NCBI RefSeq assembly: GCF_010183535.1
Contig: NC_071333.1
Coordinates: 15,994,587-16,058,586, forward strand
DNA length: 64,000 nucleotides
Direction: 5' to 3'
DNA from: Caenorhabditis remanei
Lineage: Eukaryota; Nematoda; Chromadorea; Rhabditida; Rhabditidae
Shown: piece by piece, positions 42,224 through 55,500 of the stretch
How positions within the stretch are numbered: position 1 is the first letter of the stretch
Layout of the letters: every line of letters starts with the position of its first letter
Program-made: the position numbers and the translations under genes
The notes under the pieces: model-generated
What the model saw: the letters and a program-made list of their open reading frames with translations, nothing else
What the model was told of the DNA's origin: nothing
Databases searched by the model: none

Positions 42224-44318
42224 ATGAAGCTCCGGACCAACCACTGGCACAATGACACAATGAACCATGTTGCTTAAATTCTCTTCTGTCGAAATGTTTT
42301 TCTCTCTTTTATTCTCATCACTCGAATTTCCATTGCTTTTAATTTTAATATTTGGTTATACCATCTTCTGGAATTACAGAAAATAAAGCAATTGTTAACT
42401 CTCCGAAGTAAAACTACTTTTTCAGATGGGATTGGGGAAAAAGAGATGAAATCGAAGCTCACACAGGGTTTACAGGGAATTTGTCTGGTCTCTCATTTCA
42501 GGTAAACTGGAAAACGTGTTTTGATTCTATTTGACATAATCAATGGAAAAAGACTGTTTAGAAATGTTTGGCGATTGTTTGGCAATTTTTGACACGATTT
42601 TCAAGCTTTCAAAAAATTTGATGAATTTCTGACCGTTTCATGCCTATCTCAGATCAAGATGGTAGACAGTAAAATTAGGCAAGCACCAAGGCGAGGTCTC
42701 CATCTTAAAAAATACTCTCCTTCACAGTAATTGGATATCTGAAAACAGACTTCAAAAGAATATTCGGCATTTTGAGGCTCAAACCGTCAAAAAGAAAAGA
42801 ATGCCCTTTCAGACTTTTTCAGACCTTTGAGCCAAGCGTTCTCACGACGTCGTATAAGTTTTATCTCAGAACTTTTGACTTTTTGGACAGACCAAAGATA
42901 TCAGTCTTTTTTTCACACAAATGCGGGCGTCAAACCAAAAGTGGAGCAGATTTTTAAAAAGTACATGAGCACTTTTTGTTCGACCAGAATTATTTTCCAG
43001 ATTTCTTCAGCGGATGGACACCGCCTCAACCGGTACCCAAAAGTTCATGAGCACTTTTTGCTCGTTTTGCTGAAAATGTAACATCAATCAAAAAGGCAAA
43101 TTACAATGTACATGGAAAAATTTGAATTTTAAAATTATAAAATAATTTCATAGTCAGTATAGGATGCAAAAAAAAGACTATACAATCATCATATGCACTT
43201 TATTATGGTGAAGTTCTAAGAATTCTGCAAAATTAGAGTCAACTCATAATGACAGCCGTCATTTTCGAAAACAGATGTTACAAATCAAAAGTATAAGTAG
43301 ACTATTTGAAAAGATATATAAAGATTTGACGGAATTCATGGTTGGATAGTGTGACCATTGCTATTGTTAGGTAGTCGTAGATATTTCAACTTCTGCGATC
43401 TTTAGTATAGTAAAAAACATTACAAATTTGTGTATCAAAAAATGTTCCTGATACATAAGCTACGTGCAAAGACACATTCTGTCAGAAGACCGAATATCAG
43501 TAAATTCCACTTTTTCATTGTATCTGCGCGAGTTGTAAACGAAGCTCGTGTCCACTCTCCTTTTTTCACTGGGCTTCTTGCTTGATTGTTTGGAAGGAGC
43601 AATCTGGCAAGGTATCATATTTACCACATTCTGTTTACCCTGACCAATAAGAGAGATCAGCTCTCAGTCATCAGTGAAAAAGCAGTTGAAAAAGTTGAAA
43701 AAGACATGTGTTTTTCAAAAAATTTGATTTGTATGAATCCTCAGGTACAGTATTACTTTCTCAAAACAAACATTTAGAATTTTTCTTTTAGCTTCAAGTC
43801 GAGCGTCTGTGAGAAAATATTGGAATAATCCGTTTCCCACAACCTTTCCATTTCAAATGTTTTTATTCCTTTTGTCATGAGAGTGAAAATGTTTTGTATG
43901 ACTGAAAGTCAAAAAGTCAACGGCCGATGTGAAACCCCCTTTATTTTTCGAAAATGTGTCAGAAATGTGATTAGAAAGTTTCAGTCATATCGAAAATTTA
44001 GAAAATATTACATATACTAGTAATCTTGCAAGCATTCCGGAACATGAGAGACAGTATTTATACGGTTGCGTAGAAACAAGGGGACTCGAAGAGAACTGTC
44101 TTCTGACGAATAGAGTCCTCGTGAAATTTGATGGGGTCCTCTTGTAAGCAGTGTCTTGAACACATTATTGCAAGTATTATAGAATTTATCATAATTCAAG
44201 TAGGGAGTTAAGAGTTCTCAATAAATGTGCATTTAAAAATAACAAAACGGTGGAATAACAATTGAACAGAGTAATTGAGATAGTTTGATTAAACAATAAC
44301 AGACTGCAACCAACAAAG
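42224..44318. other. Intergenic, no supported gene
   Basis: AT-rich. The phrases TTCATGAGCACTTTTTG at about 43045 and ACATGAGCACTTTTTG at 42963 form a short local repeat. No splice-flanked open frames found. Confidence 0.5.
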
Positions 44319-45581
44319 TTATGCAAATGTCGCATTTCCGAAAAGGCTGTTCTCCAATGATCTTGTCTTCTCCACAGCTTCAATGGCGCAGCTCATTCCT
44401 ACAGTAACCAAGAACCCGATAAAGACCCAAACAATCTTGAAGACTTCAGAAATGGCCTCGAACTTTTCATTGGTCATCAGATCAACGAGGACCTAAAACA
44501 AGTTATAATTAGAAAGTAAACATAAACTTCTTACCTCCATGAATGCAATGTAGGTGATGGTTCCCGTGCTCAGACCGTTGAGGATGAGAAGGAAAGAGTC
44601 CATTGCTTGTGAAGGGGTGCCAGAGACCAGGAAATGACCAAAAAAGCATCCGATAGGGGTCATAATTGAATGGATGAACGATCCAAGCATGGAATGTTTC
44701 TGAAAGTATTAGATTTTGAAAAAAAACTGTTATTAGTTCGTTGATCGCTCACTTTTTGTTCATTCAATCCGGCTGCAGCAACGGAAAACGCCTCAAGGAG
44801 CTTGTGAAGAAGCATGGGAACAAAAAACTTTGTCATCTCCGTTTGGTCCGTCTGTAATAAACATAGACTTGATGAATCAATTTGAATTCTAAATATTACC
44901 TTGTATCCTAGTGGCAGTCCTTCGAACAGTGAGTGGAATGAGAGCAACATTGTGAAGAGAGCGTACTTCATAAGGGTTCCTTTTGTTTTCTCGACAACAA
45001 CCACCGGGTTGTCACTGGCCTCCGTAAGCTCCTGGGACATTTCAATGTCTGAGTCGCTCACTTCCGGGTCGCTCTTCTTCCAGGCCTGAATTCAAAAAAT
45101 TAAGTAAACGTTGATATTAATTAACTTTTACCCGGCTGACTGCATCGATGGTCATCATCATAAGGATTCCAAAAACACAGTGCATGTACGGGTTGATGAA
45201 GATGCTCACAGTTCCATACTTTTTGTCATACGCTTCGATCACAAGGCTGTAAAATTGGTATAAGATGAACAAACATCAAAATTTTAAGACTATCTGAACT
45301 TTCTCCATTTACTTACGGAATCTCGGGAATCATTATCATGAAGGTGACACCAAAGAAAATTCCAGCAGTCAAGCATTGGGCTAGAGTGGCAATCATTTTC
45401 GCTTGTTTTGATCCTGCACAAGCAGAAAAACACTAAAATTGAATTGTACTCTGATCTATATAAATGTTATACAAAAACTTACAAAAATGGTGGCTGCACC
45501 GGCGAGGAAATTGGAGGCAAAGAGCACCAAACACATTAAAAGCTTCCAGGCACCAATGTTTATGTCGAAATCCATTTTCAT
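44319..45581 (-). CDS. ZIP-family (SLC39) metal-ion transporter (317 aa)
   Basis: Seven exons: 45581-45483, 45432-45317, 45246-45132, 45085-44900, 44851-44753, 44699-44535, 44492-44319 (318 codons with stop). An acceptor ATTTTCAG precedes the ATG by 11 bp. The ZIP signature helices are present: TM4 with FHSLFEGLPLG (His and Glu of the metal site) and TM5 with HKLLEAFSVA. TM1-3 (KLLMCLVLFASNFLAGAATI; AQCLTAGIFFGVTFMIMIPE) and TM6-8 (ILNGLSTGTITYIAFME; WVFIGFLVTVGMS) are recogn isable. The cytosolic loop between TM3 and TM4 is acidic (EVSDSDIEMSQELTEASD) without the usual His-rich run. ZIP proteins import zinc or iron into the cytosol; this looks like a ZIPT-2-type worm protein of normal length. 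Confidence 0.9.
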
Positions 45582-46590
45582 GGAAATTAGTTCTGAAAAT
45601 CAAATATTATTCGAAAAGCTCAGAAGCTACAGGATGATAATGCGCAAAAATAAGTGAAACAAATGGCCGTCCATCGCTTGTAGAGCCCATCGTAAAAGAG
45701 AGGCCGTCATTACCCGCCTACGAAAATCGAATATGTGTACGTGCCGCTTTTTACTTTTGTCAGAACAGAACCGATTTGTAATACTCACATGGGAATGAAG
45801 ACTATGTCTATCCAGTGAAAATTAAGGTGATATACACATATTGAAATATATGACTTAACTTCCATTTCAGAGACTTTTTCATGTTTTCAATTATTTAGTC
45901 CAATCTCATATCTAGTTTGATCAGTTATGATAGCTAGAAATGGTTCAATTCAAAAAATTCGAAAAATGGAATTATGTCTGCCTTTCTCTGGAAACTCGAA
46001 AGAGGCACGTAAAATTTTTATTTTGTTCTAGTTGAGGTATGGTCTATCACCCAGTAATACACCTTGGGTCCTTTCCAAGTCAGAATTTGAATGAACTGAT
46101 TGGAAAGACGTTATACATGAATCAGTGGTCAGTTCGCGTGACAAGCATAGTCAAGGACAAAAGTGGAACGTCTTGTTGCTTACGGCAACAAGTTCAAGTT
46201 TCTGATAGAACCAAGATAAAAAATATTTTGAAAAAGTAGACTCATTCGTCATAACAAGTTATGAAGGCTTCATTTTTCAAAGTCAAAAATCACAAGAATA
46301 AGAGTAAAGAGGACAAACGCACGGATAAAAGACCGTACAACAATAAAAATAATTCTTCATCTCCTACTCTCATCTGCGCAATGTTTTCGAAAAGCTACTA
46401 GGTTGAAAAGGACAAAACAATTTTTTGCCTTCTGAAATAAAAAGACTTCTGGATTTACAATAAGCCAGTTTATTTCAATGGTAAACTAAATCCAAGACAA
46501 CAAGACATCACATCAAATAGTGGAATAAACTGAACAATTGAGAAGCGATGTCGTAGAAAAAGAAGAAATAACGGAAAGTTATGATGTTAA
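45582..46590. other. Intergenic, no supported gene
   Basis: Upstream region of the ZIP gene and downstream region of the gene at 47065. A 66-codon plus frame at 46039 has no supporting signals. Confidence 0.5.
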
Positions 46591-47065
46591 TTAGTTGTTA
46601 GAATGTTGGAGAGTCCTCAATACAGCGAACAACTTTCCCACGGTGGCGGCACGTTTCTTATCAAAGTCGCTCTCCCCAATTGAGATGATATTGTCAACAT
46701 AGGTGAGCTGCATTGTCAATTGGTCAAATTTCCTGGATTGGTAGCCATCCGTAGTTTTGGTCTGAAAGAAAATATTGGTCACGGAATAAATTTGATAGTA
46801 TCTGTATGTTTTCTACGTCTCGAGTTTTAACATGGATTCCTTTTTCATACACACAAGACTCCGGACCGCTACTTTAATTAAACTTTGTCTATCCACCACC
46901 CACCATAACATCAATCTCTTCTTGAATTTCAAACCTTCGGTTGTATGCTTCAATCTGAAAATATCCCCCGTTTATTGTTTTTTTGTGCAATTGGAGTCTT
47001 ACCAGTCGTTCATGCGGCAACGTAGTTTTTCCACTTTCTGTCGTTTCACTTTTATTGCCGGACAT
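46591..47065 (-). CDS. Three-exon small protein, distant MAEQN-family member on minus strand (94 aa)
   Basis: Exons: 47065-47003 (MSGNKSETTESGKTTLPHER, then L), 46954-46904 (IEAYNRRFEIQEEIDVM, 17 codons), 46761-46591 (56 codons plus TAA), all phase 0. Exon 3 (DQLTMQLTYVDNIISIGESD, then VGKLFAVLRTLQHSNN) follows the MAEQN exon 3 pattern of helix, I-x-x-(I/V)-G, helix. The exact 51-nt middle exon and intron phases tie it to the family despite weak sequence identity. Function unknown. Confidence 0.72.
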
Positions 47066-48617
47066 ATTTCAGTCGCACCTGTACACTGAAAGAATTTTGA
47101 GGGAATTGTTTTTAATCAACAAGGTTGCAAGATTTATAAAAGTTCAGAGGACTATAAAACAAAAATGAAAATCGACGGATCTCACTAAAAGAATATAATG
47201 CAACAGTGGGTCTAAATGATAACATAAACTATCGATGTTTCGAAACACAGTATATTTGCATATTAGCTACATGGAATCCTTTCGTTTCCAAACAAAATCA
47301 TGTGACAAAAAGTCGACAATGAAGGTCGCAGCTCGTGCGATTCAGAAATTGTTTTTGCGCACGCAACACTTTTTCATTCCTTGATGACAGCTAAGATTGA
47401 TTCTTGAATGGGGAGAAAAGAAATGGGTCCCACCTCTTCTCAATAGAATCATGTGCACGAAGGTTTTGTTTGCAAAACCTTCTTTTTTCTCGCCTGTTTC
47501 TTTGAATGCACAGAAATAAATTCCCACATATTAAAAAAGTATATGTTTCGTCATCATGAATGGTCTACACCAACTATGCTTGGTCGATTCCCGCTGTTTA
47601 TTATACAACTAGTACAAAACCTTGCCTCAACATCAAAACCAAGTAAGCTGCCTATTGTAAAATCTACAGTACCCCCTCCCTTAACCTTTCTGAGTTGGAG
47701 CAGCTGTTGGTGCTAGCGCTGACTTGTCGCGATATAGAAACTCCGGTTTACAATCAACCGCAGAAAGCAATTATTACACTTCTGTCAGATGTTTCAAAAC
47801 TCCAGTAAAATCTACAGTACCCGCGACCGTGCTAAGTTGGACCAGCTGTTGGTGCTAGGATGACCTGTCTATTTACGCGATATAGAAACTTAGACTTATG
47901 CTAAACCGCAAAAAGCAACTATTACACTTTTGCCAGATGTTTCATAACTCCAGAGCCGCCATATCTTCTTCATTATTACTCTTTATGATAGATCGCCGAC
48001 GGCACGTAAACATGTGAACAATAAGACAACCGAGCCCCTGACACATTGTAAATCTTGGCTGTCATCAAAAGCATCATCTAAGTTTTTCGGCAATAACAGT
48101 AATCGTGAAAAATTAATTTGGCACGTGCACGGCCGGGGGTTGAGGGTAGTGTTGTATTAGACGTAACTACTATGAATCTGTTTATGCTCAAAAATATCAT
48201 GAATACAAAAGAATAACAGTTAGAAATTTACAATACATTATTATTTGATTACCATTCAGAGAAAAAAGTGTTTCTGAAATATACCAAGTGCAAAAAATTC
48301 TAACACTAAACATTTTTACACAAGTTACGGTTTGTATGCACTAAATAATAATATATGAAAAAATATGAATGATCAAAGTAGCAAAAATATATAAGCGGTT
48401 CATTAAAGAAACAAAATGTTAGCAAAATACATTTGTGAAGCAAAGCAGGAAAAAATACATTGTGAATGAAAATGCTAAAAACTAATGAATAAACTATGAA
48501 AAATATAAAATGAGAAATACAAAAATTGCGTTACAAAAAAATGAGATCAGGGTACGGGTTAATGTAAATATGAACTGATAGAAATCTGCCGAGTCTGTGG
48601 GTTTAGTGGTTTTGACA
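47066..48617. other. Intergenic with one tandem repeat
   Basis: No supported gene. 47657-47953 holds a two-copy tandem repeat, listed separately. The rest is AT-rich. Confidence 0.5.
47657..47953. repeat. Two-copy tandem repeat, unit about 148 bp
   Basis: Both units start GTAAAATCTACAGTACCC and include CAGCTGTTGGTGCTAG, CGCGATATAGAAACT and ATTACACTTTTGCCAGATGT or close variants. Substitutions are scattered. Confidence 0.75.
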
Positions 48618-50232
48618 TTACTGCTGGAGTGGTAAGTTTTGATAGTAGTGGTTGCTGGAAGAAGAAGAAGCAAAGGTTGGTGGAGTCCAGGGAATGGGAC
48701 GAGTGGAGGTAGACGGCTCATGTTGGTTGGTGCCGATTTTGCTCATCTGACGGCTTAGCTTGCGTTCGAATGTGTATCGCTTGACGTCATCGAAAAGTTT
48801 GCGAAGTTTGAGGTAGTCGAGCTCGATGGTGAAGATTTTGTTGCACTTGATGACAGCCTGAAATTAAAATGATGTGTATTTGAGTATTCGCAACAACTAT
48901 GAAACTTACATTCTCCAGATGGATCAAAGACAAGGCGTGGATCAAGTAGCTGTGTTGGTCCTCCATCACCTTTTGGCAAACGTCACAGACTCTCTGGAAC
49001 ATGAGAAATTTTTTATGAATTCGCATTCAGTGAAGTCTTAGTGTATACCGGTGAGAAAACTTCGCTGAGAAGAATATGGAGGAGTTGTCTCTCCTCTTGC
49101 TCCAAGTTGCTGTACTCCACAAGAATACGTCTTGCCAGCTCGACAACAGAAGACACTGAAAAAGTATTTGAATTATGTTGAAGGTGCTAACTAGGAAAGG
49201 TCACAGAGTCAGTTTGGAGTTATGGGACGTGACCAATATAATTGGAAAGCAGAAATCACGCTGATTCCAAATATATTTTTAGTTTGTGCTCTCGAGGGCT
49301 GGTACTCTAGAAAATCTGACTCAAAGTTCTAAAATGACGAATTATAACTTTTCATTTTCTGCAAGTCAGCATTTTTTTCTATTTTCCAAAGTTTTACCTT
49401 GTTTTTTTCGAATACCAGGCCTCGAGTTCAAAAACTGAATCTATATTTGGAATTAGCGTTTTTCAGCGATCCAATGATAGAGCCGTTCCATAATTCCACA
49501 CTGACTCGGAGATCTTTCCTGGTAAGACTAGTTACGCTTACATGGTAGAATATGTTCATCCGGAAAATCCCCTCTGATCCCTGTCACGAATGGACAATAG
49601 CTGGATGTCGACAAGTTGCTCAAAAAGGTGGATAAGTTGAATGTGAGGAAGTTGTTTGATTCGTATTTGTATAATGCCGCGTTTGGATGGATTTCTGGTA
49701 ATGTCCATTTCCCCTTGAATTGCGATAATCGCTTCGGCAAAAAGTCTTGGGTGCCGAACATGTCTTGAAGGTCTTCTGCAAATTTAATGACGAAATAGAG
49801 ATACGACGGAACATGCAGGTATCTGGTTCTTATTTTCTCTTTTGTTTAACGATATATGTCTTTATTTCTATAATGATGAAATATTGCGCACTTACGGATA
49901 GTTCCAAAGTATTCAAGAATTCCAAATGATCCTTTTTTGTTGGCCTCGGTGATTTGAAGTCTTGTTGGAAACTTCAATTTCCCCTCGCAGAAGAACTTGA
50001 GAACAGATTCCGCCGAGTATGGGCCACTAAAATTTTAAAGATTAAAATGGTTTTTGTGATGGGTGACAACTTACTAGATGCTTCCATTGTATTGCCAAAC
50101 ATTATAGGTTAGTTCGCAGTCTTGAATCTGAATACCAAATCGTTTGTGAGAGTTGAAATGTGTCCTCTTCATAGCAGAGGGCAATCCGTACACTCTCTCA
50201 ATTCTTGGAAATCCCGGAAGAGCTATTCCCAT
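48618..50232 (-). CDS. GYF-domain-like protein (317 aa)
   Basis: Six exons: 50232-50075, 50026-49896, 49775-49542, 49155-49049, 48993-48910, 48857-48618 (954 nt). The ATG is preceded by TCTCCTAG; an upstream mini-exon MPA is out of phase. Residues about 46-100 (VWQYNGSIYGPYSAESVLKF, then FCEGKLKFP...GILEYFGTI) fit the GYF core W-x-Y...YGP(Y/F)S..M/V..W/F...G.F, a fold that binds proline-rich ligands. Further on, CDVCQKVMEDQHSYLIHALS has a C-x2-C plus His pattern that might bind zinc. The C-terminus is a basic helix (LKLRKLFDDVKRYTFERKLS) and a Ser/Pro tail. It is unlike the long GIGYF proteins in size, and the ligand is unknown. Confidence 0.72.
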
Positions 50233-51094
50233 AGAAACTAGGAGAGGGATGTGCTAATCTTATAAACTCACCGCTGGCATTTTAGCGTATTTGAGATTTG
50301 AATAGAATGAAGAAAGATGTGACGCGACCGACACGACCTGAATGGAAAACATTGAAGAGTTGAAAGTACAAATGGAACAGAAAGACAAGTTTTGATGTCA
50401 TGAAAAGGAAGTATCGAGAATTAAAAAAATAGAAAAGAAGATAGATGAGAAGTTCAAACGCAGTCCGAAAAAGAACAAAGCAAAAAATAATTGATCTTCT
50501 AAGTGGCTACATTTTTCTGGAAAAAGAGCAAAATGGATAGTGGAGAAATATATGAGGAGAGAGTGATGACATCAATTGTCCTTCTTTTAAATTGTCAGTG
50601 TTGGATTGAAAAAAATTAATCAATTGAAGAAGAAAATGATGAAGAAAAGAGAAGAAAAAGTGAGACTGATGATAATAACCTAGATTCTCTTGGTTTTTTA
50701 TATCAGTTTTGACGAAATCAATTGAATAGAAGATAGGGTGACATATCGCGGGCAAACATCAAGATTTGCAGAACTTTGTCAAAATTCGACGAAAGAGATG
50801 AAAAAAATCGTCGATTTTCCAATAGACATTGATCTTATCTAATAGGGGAATGCGTTAAGTAGGTACACCGTCCAAAAATTGAAAGAAAGAAAAAACCACA
50901 GACAGCATTGAATATCTTCAGATTTCATCTATCAAGGTAGGACGGAGTAGAGATTCGATTGAACTGAGAAAACGAAAGAAATGAATGGTGAGGAGGGGAA
51001 TGAATGATAAATGCCCGTAGATCGGGCAGCATCTTCTCAAGGACAGAATCGTCAGCGACACGATTTTTTCCATGCCCGCTTCTTTTATCTCGGA

Positions 51095-51127
<33 letters not shown>

Positions 51128-51445
51128 GCGTGGCGGTGGTAGGCAAAAGAAAACAAAACTCGTTTTTTTATTGAGAACGAAAATTTACAGCAAAAAGAGA
51201 GTCTGTAAGAAAATTGATTGCAATGTTCCTATTTTCTATTGTATTCTTGATTCACCGGTGACGTGAATAGAGAGAAATGAAACACGATATGATCAAAACT
51301 AAATAAAACGATTCCTCCCAGGTACTAATTACAAAACCCCGTATTATCATCTGTCGTACTCTTATCAATGTTACGGGTACAATACTACGTCTCAATTCAA
51401 CAGTTTACAATGTTATGACTAGAGTGTTGTAGGCTGTCTAGACAT
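50233..51445. other. Intergenic with a GT microsatellite
   Basis: No supported gene. A GT dinucleotide run occupies about 51099-51127. Confidence 0.5.
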
Positions 51446-51517
51446 GACTGCTTGGCGCAATGGTAGCGCGTTCGACTCCAGATCGAAAGGTTGGGCGTTC
51501 GATCCGCTCAGTGGTCA
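51446..51517 (+). tRNA. tRNA-Trp (anticodon CCA)
   Basis: A 72-nt cloverleaf. Acceptor GACTGCT pairs with AGTGGTC (two G:T pairs), discriminator A. Anticodon stem TTCGA/TCGAA with loop CTCCAGA gives anticodon CCA. D arm GGCGCAATGGTAGCGC, T arm GGGCGTTCGATCCGCTC. A T run follows at 51522, as for a Pol III terminator. Confidence 0.95.
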
Positions 51518-53187
51518 AATGTTTTTTTTTCCAATTTTTTCGATTTATTTTACGGACCAGGGAACTTCATGACAAGGCGAGTTAAACTTTTACTAAAAAT
51601 TGAACCTCTGATACTTTCGATCATGCCGACCCTTCCTTTCGACAATTCAGCAATTGAGGAGGTACGCCATTCGGGGGAAAACATTTTGATAGTTAAAGTT
51701 TGTCGGCTCATAATTTGGTCCACGTGAGCATTTCACCGGTTTTTCATGCATTTTTGGTATCAACAGGGTCGAAAGTTTCCGAGGTCCATTTTATAAAAAA
51801 AATTCAATTTGCCTATCTTGCATTTTCCTTTTTTAAATCGTTTTCAAGAGAATGACCATAGATCAATGCTACCGAATCCCCCGTTTTGATACTCTATCTG
51901 TTTTGAAATAGAAAAATGGATCCAAAGACAAACTCATAGGCAAAATAGGAAAAAACGAGAAAGAATGACTTTTTTCGTTGGAAGCATCAAACTCTCGTTC
52001 AGTTTTTTTTAAATACGCCACGCCCCCTGCAAATTGTCATTGGCATTCCAAGATGAATCTCTAGCCAATAAAAACTGTAGTCATAAAAACGTCATGGAAA
52101 ACTTTTCGTACTGCCAATTTGAGTAATGGGGTCGAGTTTTAAACTATGCAGAGCTCCAAATGCATTCTCAAGATTGGTGCGTATGAAAACACAAAATGAA
52201 TATCTGGGAAAAATGACGAAAATAATCCGCATTTTTGTAGTATCGTCATAAACTTCGTTTTTTGGGAATCATGTAATACAAATCTTTTGGGACTTATCAT
52301 TTTGTAGATGATCTGAACTTAACGTATGTTATGTAGAAGACGCAATAAAATTATGTGTTATCAGAATACATCAATGACCCAGAAAGCTCACGGAATATCA
52401 TCTCTATTTTGGTCTCTGCAAAAAATGAAAACAGAACAGAAAAGGGAAATAGTGAAAAGAAATCCGATTTTTCGATTCTCATTTTTCTTTTACAGTCGGA
52501 GAATATGGATAACAATAAGCTAGATAATGAGACTTATATGGATAATCAGTTGTTAAAGTTTACGTGGGAAATACAGAAATAACTGGATATGGAATGATTA
52601 TCTGGTCATGAGCAAGTGTGATCTTACGAAGACTTTGGGAAACTGAACTGTGAGGGAAAACGACTTATAGGAGGTTTTATTCTTGCTAGAATCGGTTAAG
52701 AACGGAATCCCGAATAAATAGATTTATGTCTTTTCATAATATCGTACATAGAAATAGTGCAAATCAAGTCGAACACGAAAAAAGAAGAAATATGGTGCAG
52801 TAATTAGGTCGCTGTGAAAGAAATAGAGAGAAAAAAAATTAATGAAAAGAGAAAAGATATCAAAAAGGAACAAAACCAAGAAAGATAGATCAGGGAGAAG
52901 AAATCACGGTATATCAAAAGAAAATAACACTTCAGAAACACGGGGATGGTCTGGAAACCACACGTGACTTACAATAGAAAAGATAAAAATGAGACATAAA
53001 CTTGGTATCCAATTATTGGTAGGGAGGGGTCACATTTCTTTTCTATTGTGGTGAAGATAATGAAAAGAACAATAGAAAAAGAAAAATCGTTAGAAAATGT
53101 TGCGTTTTGCAGAAGAACTTGAGAACGGTAGGTATGACATGGTTGATGAGATCAAACCCTCATGATTTGTGTTGTCAATGATTCAGA
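51518..53187. other. Intergenic, no supported gene
   Basis: Several 60-80 codon frames near 51491 and 52326-52582 lack splice or start context. Purine-rich low-complexity DNA at 52800-52950. Confidence 0.5.
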
Positions 53188-55500
53188 TTACTGAGAGAAG
53201 ATACATTGCACCGCCTCATCGAGTTTCCAGTCGCTACAACTGAGCATGACAACTGCATCCGTCTGAAACTCACATGACAAATTCATAGACTCTAGATTCT
53301 TACAGGCACCTCATTGATTCCCATCTCCTTGAGAAGAAAAACTTTTTCCCTGTAAATTTGATCCACGTCCTTCTTGGACTGAGCAAAGTAAGCAGCCCAG
53401 TACTTGGCAGTGGCCTGAAACTCTCATTATATATCTTTTCTTTTTTTTATGATTATCCAATTCAGCTTAGAATTTTATGCTACCCTTCTCATTTGTATTT
53501 TCCACCAACTGAAAATTTATAGCGACAAAAAAACAATTGTTATCTTAGTTTTTGAAAATTTAATATTCACAAGAGCTTTGCTCAGGGAATACGCTAACTA
53601 CTATTTTCCATTGGCTAAATACTACTGTTATCTATAAAATTTTTAGTTTGTTTTTGTTATCACTAGAGAATCAGAGATGACTCTTTGTATAGGTGGAGTG
53701 TGAATTCACTGAGCGTCTGGAATCTATTCAAGCAAGCCTGTCTATCAGTGACGGCTGAAATTGGACAAGGTAAGACTCTCATTAGCAAATCCTGGTCACT
53801 AGAGAATCGTAAGACTGAAATAATATTGATATCTTAAACCACGCTCTTGCGACTATAGTGGTTCAGTAGCCAGATATAAATACTCGACTCTCAATATCAA
53901 AATTCCCACGTATTCACACACACTTTTTTCTACAACGTTTCCACACCCAGACACGTTTCTCATACCTTAAACATATCGAAGTTTGTTATATATTGCCTTG
54001 CGACAACCGCATCCTGTGGATCCGATGCCTCCGGTGAGCACATCATCGCTTGAATTGAGAGAAGCACCGTGCGAATCGTTAGACTTGCTGCCCTGAAACA
54101 ACTTTTCTCCCTCTCTTTCGCTTTTTCTCTCGTTAATTTAGCTAATTCTTACCACTTATCCTTGAGGATATCTAGGCAAATGACTCCGGTTTGTGAGCTT
54201 ATGTTTGGGTGCCAGATACGAGAGACGAACCTCACCTATAGTCAAAATTTTGATGAGTCATTAAAACTAGGTTACGGTACTTTTGGTGGTGCAAATGGAT
54301 ATTGATCCGGAATCGCCATCATAACTTCGAAAATACCATCAGCGTATGGCGAGTCTGCAGGTCCCTTGATGAATCCCTAAACAAGACTTTTTTGAGTTGA
54401 TCTTTCGAACTTCAATTTTTTCCAGACGTATAAATCATGAATTAGCTAAATCACTTATTCTTTTCAACTACTACTACTACTAAAAGTAGGCTCCTGTTGT
54501 GTTCACTTCCAGTCCCGAGGCTAGACACTTTGATTTATTGCGCTGCATTACAACGGTTGTCATTGGAGTGACCTCGTTGCTGGGTGGCGGACAAGAACAT
54601 GCGACGATTTTGTGGCGGGGAAGTATAGAGAATTGGAAAAGTAGGAACATATGGGTTGAAAATGAACGTTTAAGAGAGGGAACCAAGAAGAACAGTTATT
54701 AAATTCATTTGAGGAAAGAGAGGTTGGAAATATAATAGATTTGAAAAAACGCAACGACAGAAGTTTGGCGCGGCATTAAAAAAAACAGTATTTCATGACT
54801 CGCTTTGCTCTCCCTGCAAATGGCATTGTCCTCTGACTTAGAATAATGTTGTTGTTGGTCTTTGTCACCGTTTAACAATACACAAATGTTTCCTACTAGC
54901 TCTCTTTCCTTGTGTGTCTCCTCATTGAGAAATCGTCCCTCTTCCCATCTTCCATTAACAATACGTGCACTTCATTCATTCTTGTCCATTTCACAGAAGA
55001 AAGAAACCTTCTTTTCTTTTTCTAACTGGCACCGGTTTAGTCTTCATAACCTTCGTAAGCCATCTGCTCAATTTCTTGCTCGAGACCACATTAATCCATG
55101 CGTTTTTTCATGCATTCGACACGCGTCTGCTCCTCTTCTATTTTCTTGTTTCAGTAGTCCTCTGCGGTCATGGCCCATGGAAAAAAGGGCACCTGCCACC
55201 CGCACATCTTAGTCATTCTATTGATTCAGTTATGTTTTGGGCCACTCCGGAGGGACACTATCAAAGCAAACGCGCTCTATTGTGTAATATGCATCCGAAC
55301 AGTTTTCTATTCTGTCAACTTCCCGCTTCCCATTTTTTCCATTTTTTCCCATTTTTCCTTTTTTTCTGAGGTAAGCTCACCTGAATGTTGCGAATATTGT
55401 TATCCGTTAGTATGACGTGAATTCCTGCCTCCGTAATATCCGTTGCGTTAGCCACTTCCCTACATTCACGCATGACCCGGGTCATTGCAAGACTTGCCAT
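53188..55500 (-). CDS. Ubiquitin-conjugating enzyme E2, UBE2K (E2-25K) type with C-terminal UBA (203 aa)
   Basis: Six exons: 55500-55381, 54376-54281, 54235-54153, 54092-53966, 53414-53304, 53262-53188 (204 codons with stop). TTTTGCAG lies 4 bp before the ATG. The E2 fold is complete: GFIKGPADSPYADGIFEV, YPFAPPKVRFVSRIWHPN with the HPN motif, and GVICLDILKDKW with the catalytic Cys at residue 92, the same position as in human UBE2K. The C-terminal UBA domain is LLKEMGINEVPTDAVVMLSC then DWKLDEAVQCIF. UBE2K builds K48-linked chains. It resembles C. elegans UBC-20/UBC-21. It is divergent to the E2-like gene at 56059, with 558 bp between starts. Intron 1 is 1004 nt. Confidence 0.92.

Noticed and set aside
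50281..50289. Upstream ATG (MPA) with a donor before the GYF-like gene
   Set aside because: Joining it to the next exon gives a stop after four codons. The ATG at 50232 after TCTCCTAG fits trans-splicing and the GYF frame.
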